DNA of 64,000 nucleotides, from positions 49,698 through 113,697 of the forward strand of contig CAJMLF010000002.1 in NCBI GenBank assembly GCA_905214235.1, read 5' to 3'. The stretch is from an uncultured bacterium. GTDB taxonomy: Bacteria; Bacillota; Bacilli; Lactobacillales; Lactobacillaceae. A program made the translations under genes and the position numbers. Of this stretch, positions 55,954 through 63,715 are shown in pieces (positions within the stretch are counted from its first letter, which is position 1; each line of letters begins with the position of its first letter). Under the pieces are notes generated by a model that worked only from the letters and a program-made list of their open reading frames with translations, was not told the origin of the DNA and ran no database searches.

Positions 55954-56366
55954 TTATTGATAGTTTCATCTAATGTTAAATAGTGCTAAACAGTTGATAT
56001 AAAGGCATTTTCAAAATTAGATAAAACTGGTTAAAACCTATTTTTAGAAGAAATTGAGCTAAATTTGAGCTAAAATTTCTCATCGGCACGTTGGCCATCA
56101 CAGTTTCTGTGGTGGTTTTTTATTTTAAATTTTGCCATAATAAAAAAGTACATTGGCAGACACCAATGTACTAAGATTACTAAATACAATAATATTATAG
56201 CATGGTCTAGCGACTTGAACGACCGTCTAGCATTTTGGCTAGGCGGTTTTTCTGTACAAAAAAAGACGCTCACTCGGAGCGCCCTTGAGATATAAATATA
56301 GCCGTGTACATATATTATACCACAGATATGCGAATATATGTTTGTCTTTTAGAAAACATGAAACAA
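55954..56366. other. Attachment-end region of the integrated element
   Basis: No gene. Two TTGAGCTAAA direct repeats spaced 11 bases (56054-56063, 56065-56074) look like integrase arm sites. Then a plus terminator CCATCACAG/CTGTGGTGG (56095-56115) with T6; a minus terminator AGTACATTGG/CCAATGTACT (56147-56172) with A run before it; ACCGTCTAGC/GCTAGGCGGT (56222-56247) followed by TTTTTCTGTA; and a minus terminator GACGCTC/GAGCGCC (56265-56283). The order mirrors 15416-15647 after ssrA. Confidence 0.65.
56258..56283 (-). terminator. Terminator of the ArpU-like gene
   Basis: GACGCTC (56265-56271) / GAGCGCC (56277-56283), T7 on the minus strand (A run at 56258-56264). Confidence 0.75.
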
Positions 56367-56771
56367 TCACTCGTACACCTGGGGCTTTTTCATTTCGTCT
56401 AAGAGCTGGTTCATTCCGTAGTTTTTGGCGAATTCAACCAGTGCATCATTCTTCATGGTGTTAAATGTCCGCAAACCAATATTGTAACGTTCACATAACT
56501 CTTTCCGACTGTACTTTTTATTAATAATATACTTGTTAATAATGAATCTGTATTTTGAATCCTTGATATTTTTGATAGCAACTTCGACCCGGTGCATTTG
56601 ATAGCTTAAATCAGCATGGTAAATAAACTTACTTTCCGCATGATTGGAATTGCTGTGTGAACTAACAGCACCCAACTGTGGACTAGGTAAGAAGTTGACC
56701 CGTGATAGATCCTGCTTGATTTTTGAGTAGTCTTTTAAGACTTGGCGAATTTCTTTAATATCTTCTCGCAT
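56367..56771 (-). CDS. ArpU-like phage transcriptional regulator
   Basis: About 134 residues from ATG 56771 (AAAGGTGG 8 bases upstream; the GTG at 56783 lies on that site). Helical, charged N half (MREDIKEIRQVLKDYSKIKQ) and a C-terminal HTH resembling sigma region 4: IINKYIINKKYSRKELCERYNIGLRTFNTMKNDALVEFAKNYG. This is the ArpU/DUF1492-type pattern seen in phages of Firmicutes, where such proteins switch on late genes. Here it is the last gene before the attachment tRNA, on the other side of the head module from the usual place. Family assignment is by pattern only. Confidence 0.55.
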   Translation of the reverse strand: MREDIKEIRQVLKDYSKIKQDLSRVNFLPSPQLGAVSSHSNSNHAESKFIYHADLSYQMHRVEVAIKNIKDSKYRFIINKYIINKKYSRKELCERYNIGLRTFNTMKNDALVEFAKNYGMNQLLDEMKKPQVYE

Positions 56772-56805
56772 GATTGTAACCACCTTTACTTGTGATTACT
56801 GGGTA

Positions 56806-56832
56806 CAAAAAAAGATACCGTGATCCGGTACC
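56806..56832 (-). terminator. Terminator upstream of the ArpU-like gene
   Basis: GATACCG (56814-56820) / CGGTACC (56826-56832), one mismatch, with T7 on the minus strand (A run at 56807-56813). Confidence 0.65.
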
Positions 56833-56945
56833 TTAGTGGCTACTTACAACTCTGCCGGTTTTACCCGGTGAGCAAAGCTCTGTAACCCAAGCTATTTTAT
56901 TAGGAAATAAAAGAGTTAATGAAAGTAAACAAACCAACAATTTAA

Positions 56946-57170
56946 ATGACTTATATGGATAGGCCAAACACAAACCTAGAACATGATTACTATATACAAC
57001 TATATGTTACTAACATTTCCCGAATTGACTTGCTTTTGCGCTATGTCACTTCGTACATCATTACCCAACCCTTTCACGTACTACCCTCTATGTCTTTCCG
57101 TGAATCGTTAGAAGTCATTGATGTTTTTCTACTCTTAGCAGAAACTTCTGGCAATCTACAACATAAGTAA
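56946..57170 (+). CDS. Doubtful small ORF in the element
   Basis: 74 codons on the strand opposite to all element genes, in the 490-base gap between the ArpU-like and connector genes. MTYMDRPNTNLEHDYYIQLY... with one mildly hydrophobic stretch. No ribosome site, no family. A hairpin GAGGTGATTTTTCACCTC (57173-57190) follows, and GTGCTA/TAGCAC (57208-57223) is another small stem. Otherwise I see nothing in this gap. Confidence 0.2.
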   Translation: MTYMDRPNTNLEHDYYIQLYVTNISRIDLLLRYVTSYIITQPFHVLPSMSFRESLEVIDVFLLLAETSGNLQHK

Positions 57171-57260
57171 TGAGGTGATTTTTCACCTCCTTGTTATTAT
57201 AGATTGCGTGCTATTTCTAGCACACTTATATTATATACCAAACGGGTGTTCGGGTCTATG

Positions 57261-57563
57261 CTATTGCCAGTATTGACCTCGTAATTGTTGAATCAACGAA
57301 CGTACTTGATAAGGGGTCTGTTTCATGTCGATTGTGCGGTTGGTGTACCAGAATTGTACTAGGATAATTACGGCTAGGTGGTACTTACGATTATCGGTTA
57401 ATTCTTTTGGTGGTTCACCGTCAACAACTGAGTTAGATACATAATCCTTGGCAGTATCAATATATCCTTGGATTAGAATATCATCTTCGTTCCCGTCAAT
57501 TCGTAAAGCGTCTTTGATAGTATCTACTGAAACTTCAATCGGGTTATTACTTGGTTCTGTCAT
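57261..57563 (-). CDS. Phage head-tail connector (gp6-like)
   Basis: 100 residues: VSVDTIKDALRIDGNEDDILIQGYIDTAKDYVSN, then YHLAVIILVQFWYTNR and a C-terminal VRSLIQQLRGQY. This is the helical DNA-packaging/connector family (HK97 gp6-like) that joins the portal ring to the neck. It follows the capsid gene after a terminator (57581-57619). In complete siphophages, head-closure and tail genes come next; here none do. Confidence 0.82.
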   Translation of the reverse strand: MTEPSNNPIEVSVDTIKDALRIDGNEDDILIQGYIDTAKDYVSNSVVDGEPPKELTDNRKYHLAVIILVQFWYTNRTIDMKQTPYQVRSLIQQLRGQYWQ

Positions 57564-57580
57564 TTTATATCACTCCTAAC

Positions 57581-57619
57581 AAAAAAAGAGCCTACCTACT
57601 CATTGCGAATAGGTAGGCT
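57581..57619 (-). terminator. Terminator between capsid and connector genes
   Basis: AGCCTACCTA (57589-57598) / TAGGTAGGCT (57610-57619), perfect 10 bp, then T7 on the minus strand. Confidence 0.85.
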
Positions 57620-57644
57620 TTATAGTTACTTTCTGATTATTTGA

Positions 57645-59201
57645 TTACTTGCCAGCCTTGCCAGCAGAAAGAGAAATGTTAATTGCCGCATCGCTTGAAA
57701 TAGGCTTGTAGTCGTTACGTACGATTACAGATAGACCTTGGGCGAATTGGTCGAACTTATCCCATTGTGCTGTTACTTGGTTGCGACGGAATACGGCAAC
57801 GGCTTCGGCCATGTCACCAACGATTAATGGGAATGAACCATCAGAGTTGTTAGGCATAACGGCGTCACTAATCATAACCACAGGGGCACCGAACAGTGAA
57901 AATCCACTAGCGGCGGTTGGGTTAGGTTGTAACAGGTAGCGGCCTTCATTGTCCTTCAAAGTATCAAGGTAGTTAAAACCGGATTGGTTAACTAACCACA
58001 TCTTGTTTAAAGCAGGGTCAAGGTCAACATTAAAGATCTTCTTTAAGTCGTCGGTGGTAGTGGCGGTTTCCTTCTTGAACGTGTCACCAGTCAGCACCTT
58101 CATAATATTTTGGTTGTCAGTGTTATCAACCAGCTTTTGAAGTTGGTTCTTAACTTCAGCCACAATATCAACGGCGGAATCATCGACAATTTCGTTAGAC
58201 AGGGCAATCTTACCAGCACGGGTCTTCACATCGAATGGAACATCTTCAAACATATTGGCGTCAACGTCCGCAATGTCAGCCAATTCTTCCTTGGTTGCTA
58301 AAACAGCCTTGTCATTACGCTTAGCAATTGGGTAGTGTCCAGAACCAGTTGAAACACTCTTAACAGTAGCGTATTGAGCCAGGTTGTACTTGCTGTTCTT
58401 TAATTCCAGGACAGGTGTAACAACTTCTTCTGGAATAACGGCGGTAGCACCGGAAGTGGTCAAGCCGTCACGCATTTCACCACGTGAGCGAATAAAGTCT
58501 TCAAAGCTACGGGTTTCAGTCTTTTCGTTGTTATCAATAATAGTCTTTTCAGTCATTTTTTCCTTTTCCCCCTTAATAAATTGTTCATATGAACGGGTGT
58601 CTACATTTACATTCTTATTATCAGAGTTATCAGCATTTACATTAGTTGAATCATAAGCAGGTACGGCAACCACAGAAACGTCAAACAGGTCTTTAATCTG
58701 GTTAATAGTCCGGGTGATATTTCCTTGGTCGTCTTTGTCCCACTTGTCAGAACCATCATCTACATCAAAACTAAATGAACAGCTATCTAAGTTACCAGCT
58801 TGCACATTAGCGAATACATCGTTAGCGGTGGTGGTGTCCGGTAAAGTGGCATCAAAGTGAAGTCCCTTGTCGTCTGGAGTTAACTTCAAAGTGCCGGCCT
58901 TAACACTTGCTAAGACTTGTGTGTAATCATGGTCGTTGAGCATTAAGACATTGGACAGGTCAACGCCTTTGAGTGCGTCTGGTGACACAATTTCTTTGAA
59001 ACCACCTAAATCCTTGCTTGGTGTGTTCCATACAATAGCATATCCAGAAAGCGTCTTAGCGCTGTTTTGAGCCGTTTTAGCAGGTTGTGGGTTATTATCC
59101 GTGTTACCTTGCTTGTCGTCCTCTGTAGGCTCTGTGGACGGCTGAGGAGTAGGCTCGGCTGCTCGTAGTTCCGCATTAATCGTTAATCGACGGTCTTCCA
59201 T
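57645..59201 (-). CDS. Prohead protease-major capsid protein fusion (HK97 type)
   Basis: 518 residues. The N part (about 40-190) is an S78/U35 prohead protease: LSGYAIVWNTPSKDLGGFKEIVSPDAL, the His in LMLNDHDYTQVLASV and the Ser in NLDSCSFSFDV, DLFDVSVVAVPAYDST. The C part (about 215-518) is an HK97-fold capsid protein with EEVVTPVLELKNSKYNLAQYATV, KTRAGKIALSNEIVDDSAVDIV and the terminal AVFRRNQVTAQWDKFDQFAQGLSVIVRNDYKPI. A linker holds an in-frame ATG (58556-58554) preceded by a strong purine-rich ribosome site, so free capsid protein of 303 residues may also be made. ATG 59201 overlaps the portal gene by 26 bases. Confidence 0.88.
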   Translation of the reverse strand: MEDRRLTINAELRAAEPTPQPSTEPTEDDKQGNTDNNPQPAKTAQNSAKTLSGYAIVWNTPSKDLGGFKEIVSPDALKGVDLSNVLMLNDHDYTQVLASVKAGTLKLTPDDKGLHFDATLPDTTTANDVFANVQAGNLDSCSFSFDVDDGSDKWDKDDQGNITRTINQIKDLFDVSVVAVPAYDSTNVNADNSDNKNVNVDTRSYEQFIKGEKEKMTEKTIIDNNEKTETRSFEDFIRSRGEMRDGLTTSGATAVIPEEVVTPVLELKNSKYNLAQYATVKSVSTGSGHYPIAKRNDKAVLATKEELADIADVDANMFEDVPFDVKTRAGKIALSNEIVDDSAVDIVAEVKNQLQKLVDNTDNQNIMKVLTGDTFKKETATTTDDLKKIFNVDLDPALNKMWLVNQSGFNYLDTLKDNEGRYLLQPNPTAASGFSLFGAPVVMISDAVMPNNSDGSFPLIVGDMAEAVAVFRRNQVTAQWDKFDQFAQGLSVIVRNDYKPISSDAAINISLSAGKAGK

Positions 59202-60309
59202 TGTTATCAATCATTCCTTTCCGTGTAATATCTGTGAAGCTGTCACCACCATTGACCGGTGGCAAGCCTAACTTGCTACGTGCTTCATTCCTGGTTAGCA
59301 AACCATTGTTATAACCATCAATTGCTTGTTCCTGGACAGTAGCAGGATCAAGGCTAAGTAGCTTGTCAGTGTTGAAAGTGAACTGTTTACCGAACTTCTT
59401 TGATAATTCAGAGGTAAAGCAATCAAAGTAGTGTTGCAGGGTACTTTGTAGGTATTGCAAGTTACTTTGTTGCTGGTTACTGTGTTCGTTTTCCAAACCT
59501 AGTCTTTCAACCGGCAAGCCAAACACTTTTGCAATTTGACGAGTAGTCCAGTCATTAGAATTGACTAGCTTTAACACGTCCGTATTGAGTGATAGGTTGC
59601 TAACGTCCATAGAATCATCAACAACAACGGTTTTCATTGAGTTAGGGCCGGAGTTTGCATCATCGAACTTCTTACGAATGTTATTAACGGCGTCGGGGTT
59701 CAAATCGGCTTGGTTGACCTTCACTACCGTTGTGCCGTGAATACCATTGTTAAAGAAGTTAAGCAGTAACTCGTTACCAGCGTTTTGAATACCTAACTCA
59801 TCTTTTAGAGCGTATAGGGGACTTAAACCAGCTACACCATCTAAGGTGAAATACTTGAAGTGAAGTACCTTGCTAGGTGGAATCACCCGTTTAATGCTCC
59901 CGTTGGGCGAGTAGGTATACTTTAGCTTTTGAGTTACAGTATCTTGGCTAACAGTCATTTGATTATTAGGAATGAACCGTAGATTGTGGTTAGGCAAAAT
60001 TTCAGCGAACGAATTACCATTCAGTAACATATTGGCGGCAAGGGCGTATTTGAAGTGAAAGCCGTCCATTGTGTCGTTAGGGCTATCGTTTAGCTCTTTA
60101 TTGATTACGTCGGTATCACATAGAACCGGGTTAGAAGCAATGTCACTGGCAATGATATTGATTGCGGTAAACACATCGCTGTTACGCAAGTTAGATGGTG
60201 ACACGTAAGCATAAGGGTCGTCACTTGAAATGCTAACCAGCGCATCAAGCATAGGATCACCACCAGTTGCGGTCGTCTTTTTGTTAAACCAGTTATTAAA
60301 CAAACTCAT
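59176..60309 (-). CDS. Phage portal protein, HK97 family
   Basis: 377 residues: SLFNNWFNKKTTATGGDP, DVFTAINIIASDIASNPV, YALAANMLLNGNSFAEIL, VIPPSKVLHFKYFTLDGVAGLSPLYAL and VFGLPVERLGLENEHSNQQQSNLQYLQSTL, all portal-family landmarks. Forms the dodecameric ring for DNA entry. AAAGGTGGTGAAAATA precedes the start, the same 16 bases as before terS. Twenty bases after the terL stop. Confidence 0.92.
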   Translation of the reverse strand: MSLFNNWFNKKTTATGGDPMLDALVSISSDDPYAYVSPSNLRNSDVFTAINIIASDIASNPVLCDTDVINKELNDSPNDTMDGFHFKYALAANMLLNGNSFAEILPNHNLRFIPNNQMTVSQDTVTQKLKYTYSPNGSIKRVIPPSKVLHFKYFTLDGVAGLSPLYALKDELGIQNAGNELLLNFFNNGIHGTTVVKVNQADLNPDAVNNIRKKFDDANSGPNSMKTVVVDDSMDVSNLSLNTDVLKLVNSNDWTTRQIAKVFGLPVERLGLENEHSNQQQSNLQYLQSTLQHYFDCFTSELSKKFGKQFTFNTDKLLSLDPATVQEQAIDGYNNGLLTRNEARSKLGLPPVNGGDSFTDITRKGMIDNNGRPSIND

Positions 60310-60328
60310 TAATTATTTTCACCACCTT

Positions 60329-62032
60329 TCATTGCATGAATTCTGGACTAGAGTAGAAGTCATTTAGTGCCTTGCTCTTTTCCCGGTCGCCAAAGTACGT
60401 CCGTGCAAAGACAAAGGCGTTCATAAGGGCGGCCGCCGGGTCAATACGGTTGTTAGAGTTACGGCTCTCTTTCTGAAGTTGCCAGCCGTTGTTATCTTCT
60501 TTGATACGGGCGTTAATCATTGAATAGCGAAGTAATTGGTTATCATTATGAATGATTTTCCCTTCAAAAAGATTGTCCCTAAACTCACGTGTTGGGACGT
60601 TAAGAGTAACGGTTCCTTGTCTTACACTTAATAAGAGAAGGTTAGGCATTTTTCTTTCAAACTTGGCAAGAATATTATTAAAATTCCAGGGATCGTAGCA
60701 GATACCTTTAACATTCCACTGGTTTTTGGTAATCAGCTTTTGAACGTAACTAAATACCTCGTCCGCATCAATGACACCGGACTCTAAAGTAGTAATGGAA
60801 CATTCACCACGTTTCTCACCGGCTCGGTAGTTAAAGCCATCTAGCTTAATCTTTTTATCTAGGCCATATTTAGTACCAACAAACGAATGGGAATCCACAT
60901 AAAAACGGCCGTCAATTGGAATAATCCAACTAACCGCCGTTAGGTCGTTTGTCTTACTCATATCAAAGCCAATATAGACGTCTTTACCGGTTACGTCTGG
61001 TGTATCAACTTCGGTTTTGTCCCAGTCATCAATGCTGATATAGGAATCATCGGCCGCTTGAAGCCACATATTAAAATTCTTTGTCAGCACCGGAATTAAA
61101 TCATCTTGGGCAATCCCTAAGTTCACATCATCTTGAATCTTTGGTTGCATACGCTTCTTAATATCTGGTATTTCAAAGATAGGGTTAGCTTTAATCCATG
61201 TCTTAGGCTTGTGGACTTCTTCCCGGTCGTCTAGTTCCCAGATAGCAATAAAATAGCGGTCTGCTTGTTTCTTACCAGCTAACACATCACCTAGCATCTT
61301 ATATTCAGCGTACATAGGAACGTTTAAATCCAAACCACTAGTCGAAATGATTAATAGCAAGCTGTTTGGTTCCTGCGCTTGCCCGGACTTCAATACGTCA
61401 TACACCTTGCGGTCTTTGGCGGCGGCGTATTCGTCTAGGATAATCGTTGTCCCGGCGTAACCATCAAGTGTATTGGTGTCACTAGCTAGGGCCGTAGCAA
61501 AGCTATCGGTAGGTAGGTCGGTGATACGTTCCTTTTGTACCTTTACCCGGTGACGGACTAATCGACTAGTCTTTTGTACCTGTCTGAGACTACTTGAAAG
61601 CATATCGTAACCCAACTTTGCTTGTTTCAGTGCGTTAGAAACGAATAAAACTTGACGGTTTTTGGCTGGCTTGTTTTCCATCATCAAACCAATAGCGGCA
61701 AGGGAAGCGGCTAGGTAGGTCTTACCAGACTTACGGGCCATTGATACCATACCTTGTGTGTAACGCCGTTCACCGGTTTCTTTTACTCGCCACCCGTATA
61801 GTTCACTAACAATCCACTCTTGATATTCGGCTAGGTGGAACTTACCACCGTTAGTTAAAGGTAGCATTTGAACGAATTGACAGGCTTTCCGGGCCATCTT
61901 CTCATCATAATAATAGGGGAAGTCGTCACTCTTAGAACGTTCTAAATCACGCTTGTAACGTTCACAGGCGAGGCGGATTTTCTTGCCGGCAATGATTTTG
62001 CCAGACAATACATCATCAACGTATTTAATCAA
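60329..62032 (-). CDS. terL: Terminase large subunit
   Basis: 567 residues. ATPase with Walker A MARKSGKT (98-105) and Walker B TTIILDEYAAA; nuclease domain with IGFDMSKTNDLTAVSW (first Asp), CYDPWNFNNIL and RIDPAAALMNAFVFARTYF. It cuts the concatemer and drives DNA into the capsid. The start overlaps the terS stop by four bases. Terminase_1 / HK97-like group, consistent with cos-type packaging by a system that includes HNH. Confidence 0.95.
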   Translation of the reverse strand: MIKYVDDVLSGKIIAGKKIRLACERYKRDLERSKSDDFPYYYDEKMARKACQFVQMLPLTNGGKFHLAEYQEWIVSELYGWRVKETGERRYTQGMVSMARKSGKTYLAASLAAIGLMMENKPAKNRQVLFVSNALKQAKLGYDMLSSSLRQVQKTSRLVRHRVKVQKERITDLPTDSFATALASDTNTLDGYAGTTIILDEYAAAKDRKVYDVLKSGQAQEPNSLLLIISTSGLDLNVPMYAEYKMLGDVLAGKKQADRYFIAIWELDDREEVHKPKTWIKANPIFEIPDIKKRMQPKIQDDVNLGIAQDDLIPVLTKNFNMWLQAADDSYISIDDWDKTEVDTPDVTGKDVYIGFDMSKTNDLTAVSWIIPIDGRFYVDSHSFVGTKYGLDKKIKLDGFNYRAGEKRGECSITTLESGVIDADEVFSYVQKLITKNQWNVKGICYDPWNFNNILAKFERKMPNLLLLSVRQGTVTLNVPTREFRDNLFEGKIIHNDNQLLRYSMINARIKEDNNGWQLQKESRNSNNRIDPAAALMNAFVFARTYFGDREKSKALNDFYSSPEFMQ

Positions 62033-62511
62033 CCAGCATCATCTTCTAAGAAGTCCGCAAACGGGTCTTCGGGGTCAGCTTGTTTGACCTTTTGATTTTC
62101 TAACTTTGCACGGCTACTGATATTTAGCCCAAAGTCATTGGCAATCGCTCGCATATTCTTAATAGCCTTATCTTGCATATTGAAGTAGGGGTTAACCTTC
62201 TTAGTGCCTTGCTTAGTCATTACACATAAGCCATCTTGAAGAATGTACTTTTGGCAAGTGTGAACCGTTTGAGCCAATTGACAGTAGTTAATTAATTGAC
62301 TTCGGTCTAGGTTGCTTGCAGGTGTTTCTTTCTTTAAGAGGGGAACAATCCTTTGCCACTCTTTACGGGCGTAACCATGCAATTCCTCTGGCACGGCTAC
62401 ATCAATAGCTTCATAATTGTTTTTAAGGTTATTCTGGAGTTCTTCCCGGTCAGCAATTTCAGTATTAGTCATGTGGGAAGTACGCATACTTAGCGGCTTG
62501 ATATTTGCCAT
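62029..62511 (-). CDS. terS: Terminase small subunit, P27 family
   Basis: 160 residues: VAVPEELHGYARKEWQRIVPLLKKE, SNLDRSQLINYCQLAQTVHTCQKYIL, GTKKVNPYFNMQDKAIKNMRAIANDFGLNISSRAKL, the standard P27-type layout. Binds the packaging start site. AAAGGTGGTGAAAATA upstream. The 370-base gap above it carries clustered GAAC repeats that might be its binding sites. Confidence 0.9.
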   Translation of the reverse strand: MANIKPLSMRTSHMTNTEIADREELQNNLKNNYEAIDVAVPEELHGYARKEWQRIVPLLKKETPASNLDRSQLINYCQLAQTVHTCQKYILQDGLCVMTKQGTKKVNPYFNMQDKAIKNMRAIANDFGLNISSRAKLENQKVKQADPEDPFADFLEDDAG

Positions 62512-62881
62512 ATATTTTCACCACCTTTGGTACAAAAAATAGCCAATAGACGAATATCTATCGGCCATATGTACCCAATAATCTTTATTATACGAATATT
62601 ATACCCCTTTTGAGTAAAAAAGGCAAACAAATGTTCTGCAATATACGAACTATATAGGCAACTTGTACGCCTTCAAACAAGTGATTTACTAATGTTCCTA
62701 AATAACGAACAATAAAACAAAAATACGAACAATTGTTCGGTAAAAACTGAAAAGTTGAGTAAATTGGACATTCTCACAAAGAAAAGTGGATGTGCCGCTC
62801 TTCCGGGTAAAGACACGGCCCCCGGTAAAAATAAAAAAGCACAACATAATTTTCAGTGCTGGGTTTTCAATGCTTTTTAAT
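62512..62881. other. Non-coding region upstream of terS with GAAC repeats
   Basis: Contains a minus-strand terminator AGCCAATAGA/TCTATCGGCC (62541-62566), then ACGAAC at 62645-62650, 62705-62710 and 62725-62730, inverted GTTC at 62633, 62693 and 62735, and the perfect palindrome CGAACAATTGTTCG (62726-62739). A second hairpin AGCAC/GTGCT (62838-62860) ends the HNH transcript. Candidate cos/TerS-binding or control region. Confidence 0.5.
62534..62566 (-). terminator. Terminator upstream of terS
   Basis: AGCCAATAGA (62541-62550) / TCTATCGGCC (62557-62566), T6 on the minus strand. Confidence 0.75.
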
Positions 62882-63313
62882 TTATTTTTCGTTGTGTTTT
62901 TGCCGTTTATGCTTTTCCTTCCATGTTTTCCTGTTGTGGCAAGCATAGCATAATGTTTGCAGGTTGTCTGGGTCTAATCGTTTAGTCCAGTCGTCACGTA
63001 GCTCTACAATGTGGTCAACTAAATCACCTTTGCGATAGATACCTTGGGCTTCACACGATACACATAATGGGTGTGTCATTAACCAGTGGTGACTTAGTTT
63101 CTTCCATGCGGTCGAACGATAGAACTGTTGGTACTTACCTTCGTGCTTGCTGTGTGTCCGTTTGTAGTAGGTTGCCTTGTTCATTAGGTGTCGCTGTTCC
63201 TTGTCAGCATAACTGATTGGCTTACGATATTCGTGCTTATCACAGTAGCGTTGGTCAAATGGTATCAACGTCATACAACCAGGGTGGTTACATAAGTGCA
63301 TTGGTTTACTCAT
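62882..63313 (-). CDS. HNH endonuclease of the packaging module
   Basis: 143 residues. Zinc-binding cysteines early (CNHPGC, CDKH) and HNH core around [54 protein letters not shown] proteins next to terS/terL assist the terminase in cutting cos DNA in HK97-type phages. The start lies after the terminator at 63333-63358, so it is transcribed separately from or by read-through of the adaptor gene. Confidence 0.9.
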   Translation of the reverse strand: MSKPMHLCNHPGCMTLIPFDQRYCDKHEYRKPISYADKEQRHLMNKATYYKRTHSKHEGKYQQFYRSTAWKKLSHHWLMTHPLCVSCEAQGIYRKGDLVDHIVELRDDWTKRLDPDNLQTLCYACHNRKTWKEKHKRQKHNEK

Positions 63314-63332
63314 TCTATATCATCTCCTAAAT

Positions 63333-63358
63333 AAAAAAGAGTGGTATGTAAACCACTC
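63333..63358 (-). terminator. Terminator between adaptor and HNH genes
   Basis: GAGTGGT (63339-63345) / ACCACTC (63352-63358), T6 on the minus strand. Confidence 0.8.
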
Positions 63359-63367
63359 TCATCAATA

Positions 63368-63715
63368 CTATTTCTGCAACGGCAAACCAGCGAATTGTTT
63401 CAGTGTAATTAAGTCAAAGGCACCAAGTCGCTCGTCACTATTAATAGCAACAATCTTATATACCTTATCTTTGTAGTTAGCAAACAGTCGCTTGTTAATA
63501 TCTGGGTTGTGCCTAATTGCGATTACAATATCGTAGTCAACGTGTGCGCCTAGATTATCAAACGTTTGTGTTTGCGTATTAGTATAGGTTCCACACCAAA
63601 CGGTAGTTACTGGGACAAACACATCATGTCCACCACTAATAGTATTATCTTCAATGCGCTTAGACTTCCCAAAGGTTACCTTCGATTTCATTCTATTAAT
63701 ATCGTAGTTGAGCAT
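63368..63715 (-). CDS. Probable head-tail adaptor / head closure protein
   Basis: 115 residues: MLNYDINRMKSKVTFGK, a beta-rich body with GHDVFVPVTTVWCGTYTNTQTQTF, YDIVIAIRHNPDINKRLFANYKDKVYKIVAINSDERLGAFDLITLKQF. The last part (the R-x-P-x-I ... V-x-Y-x-D-K-x-Y-x-I pattern) is that of the phage head-tail joining (SPP1 gp16-like) family. It lies upstream of HNH, whereas in complete phages it follows the connector. Its ATG overlaps the stop of the upstream gene (TAATG), so the two are translated together. Confidence 0.65.
   Translation of the reverse strand: MLNYDINRMKSKVTFGKSKRIEDNTISGGHDVFVPVTTVWCGTYTNTQTQTFDNLGAHVDYDIVIAIRHNPDINKRLFANYKDKVYKIVAINSDERLGAFDLITLKQFAGLPLQK

Noticed and set aside
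55954..56366. Integrase gene next to the tRNA-Glu attachment site
   Set aside because: No ORF of suitable size or motif exists here; the integrase, if present, must be at the right end outside the window.
62698..62946. 82-residue minus-strand ORF overlapping the HNH gene
   Set aside because: It overlaps the end of HNH out of frame and runs through the repeat region and a terminator; no ribosome site and no family.
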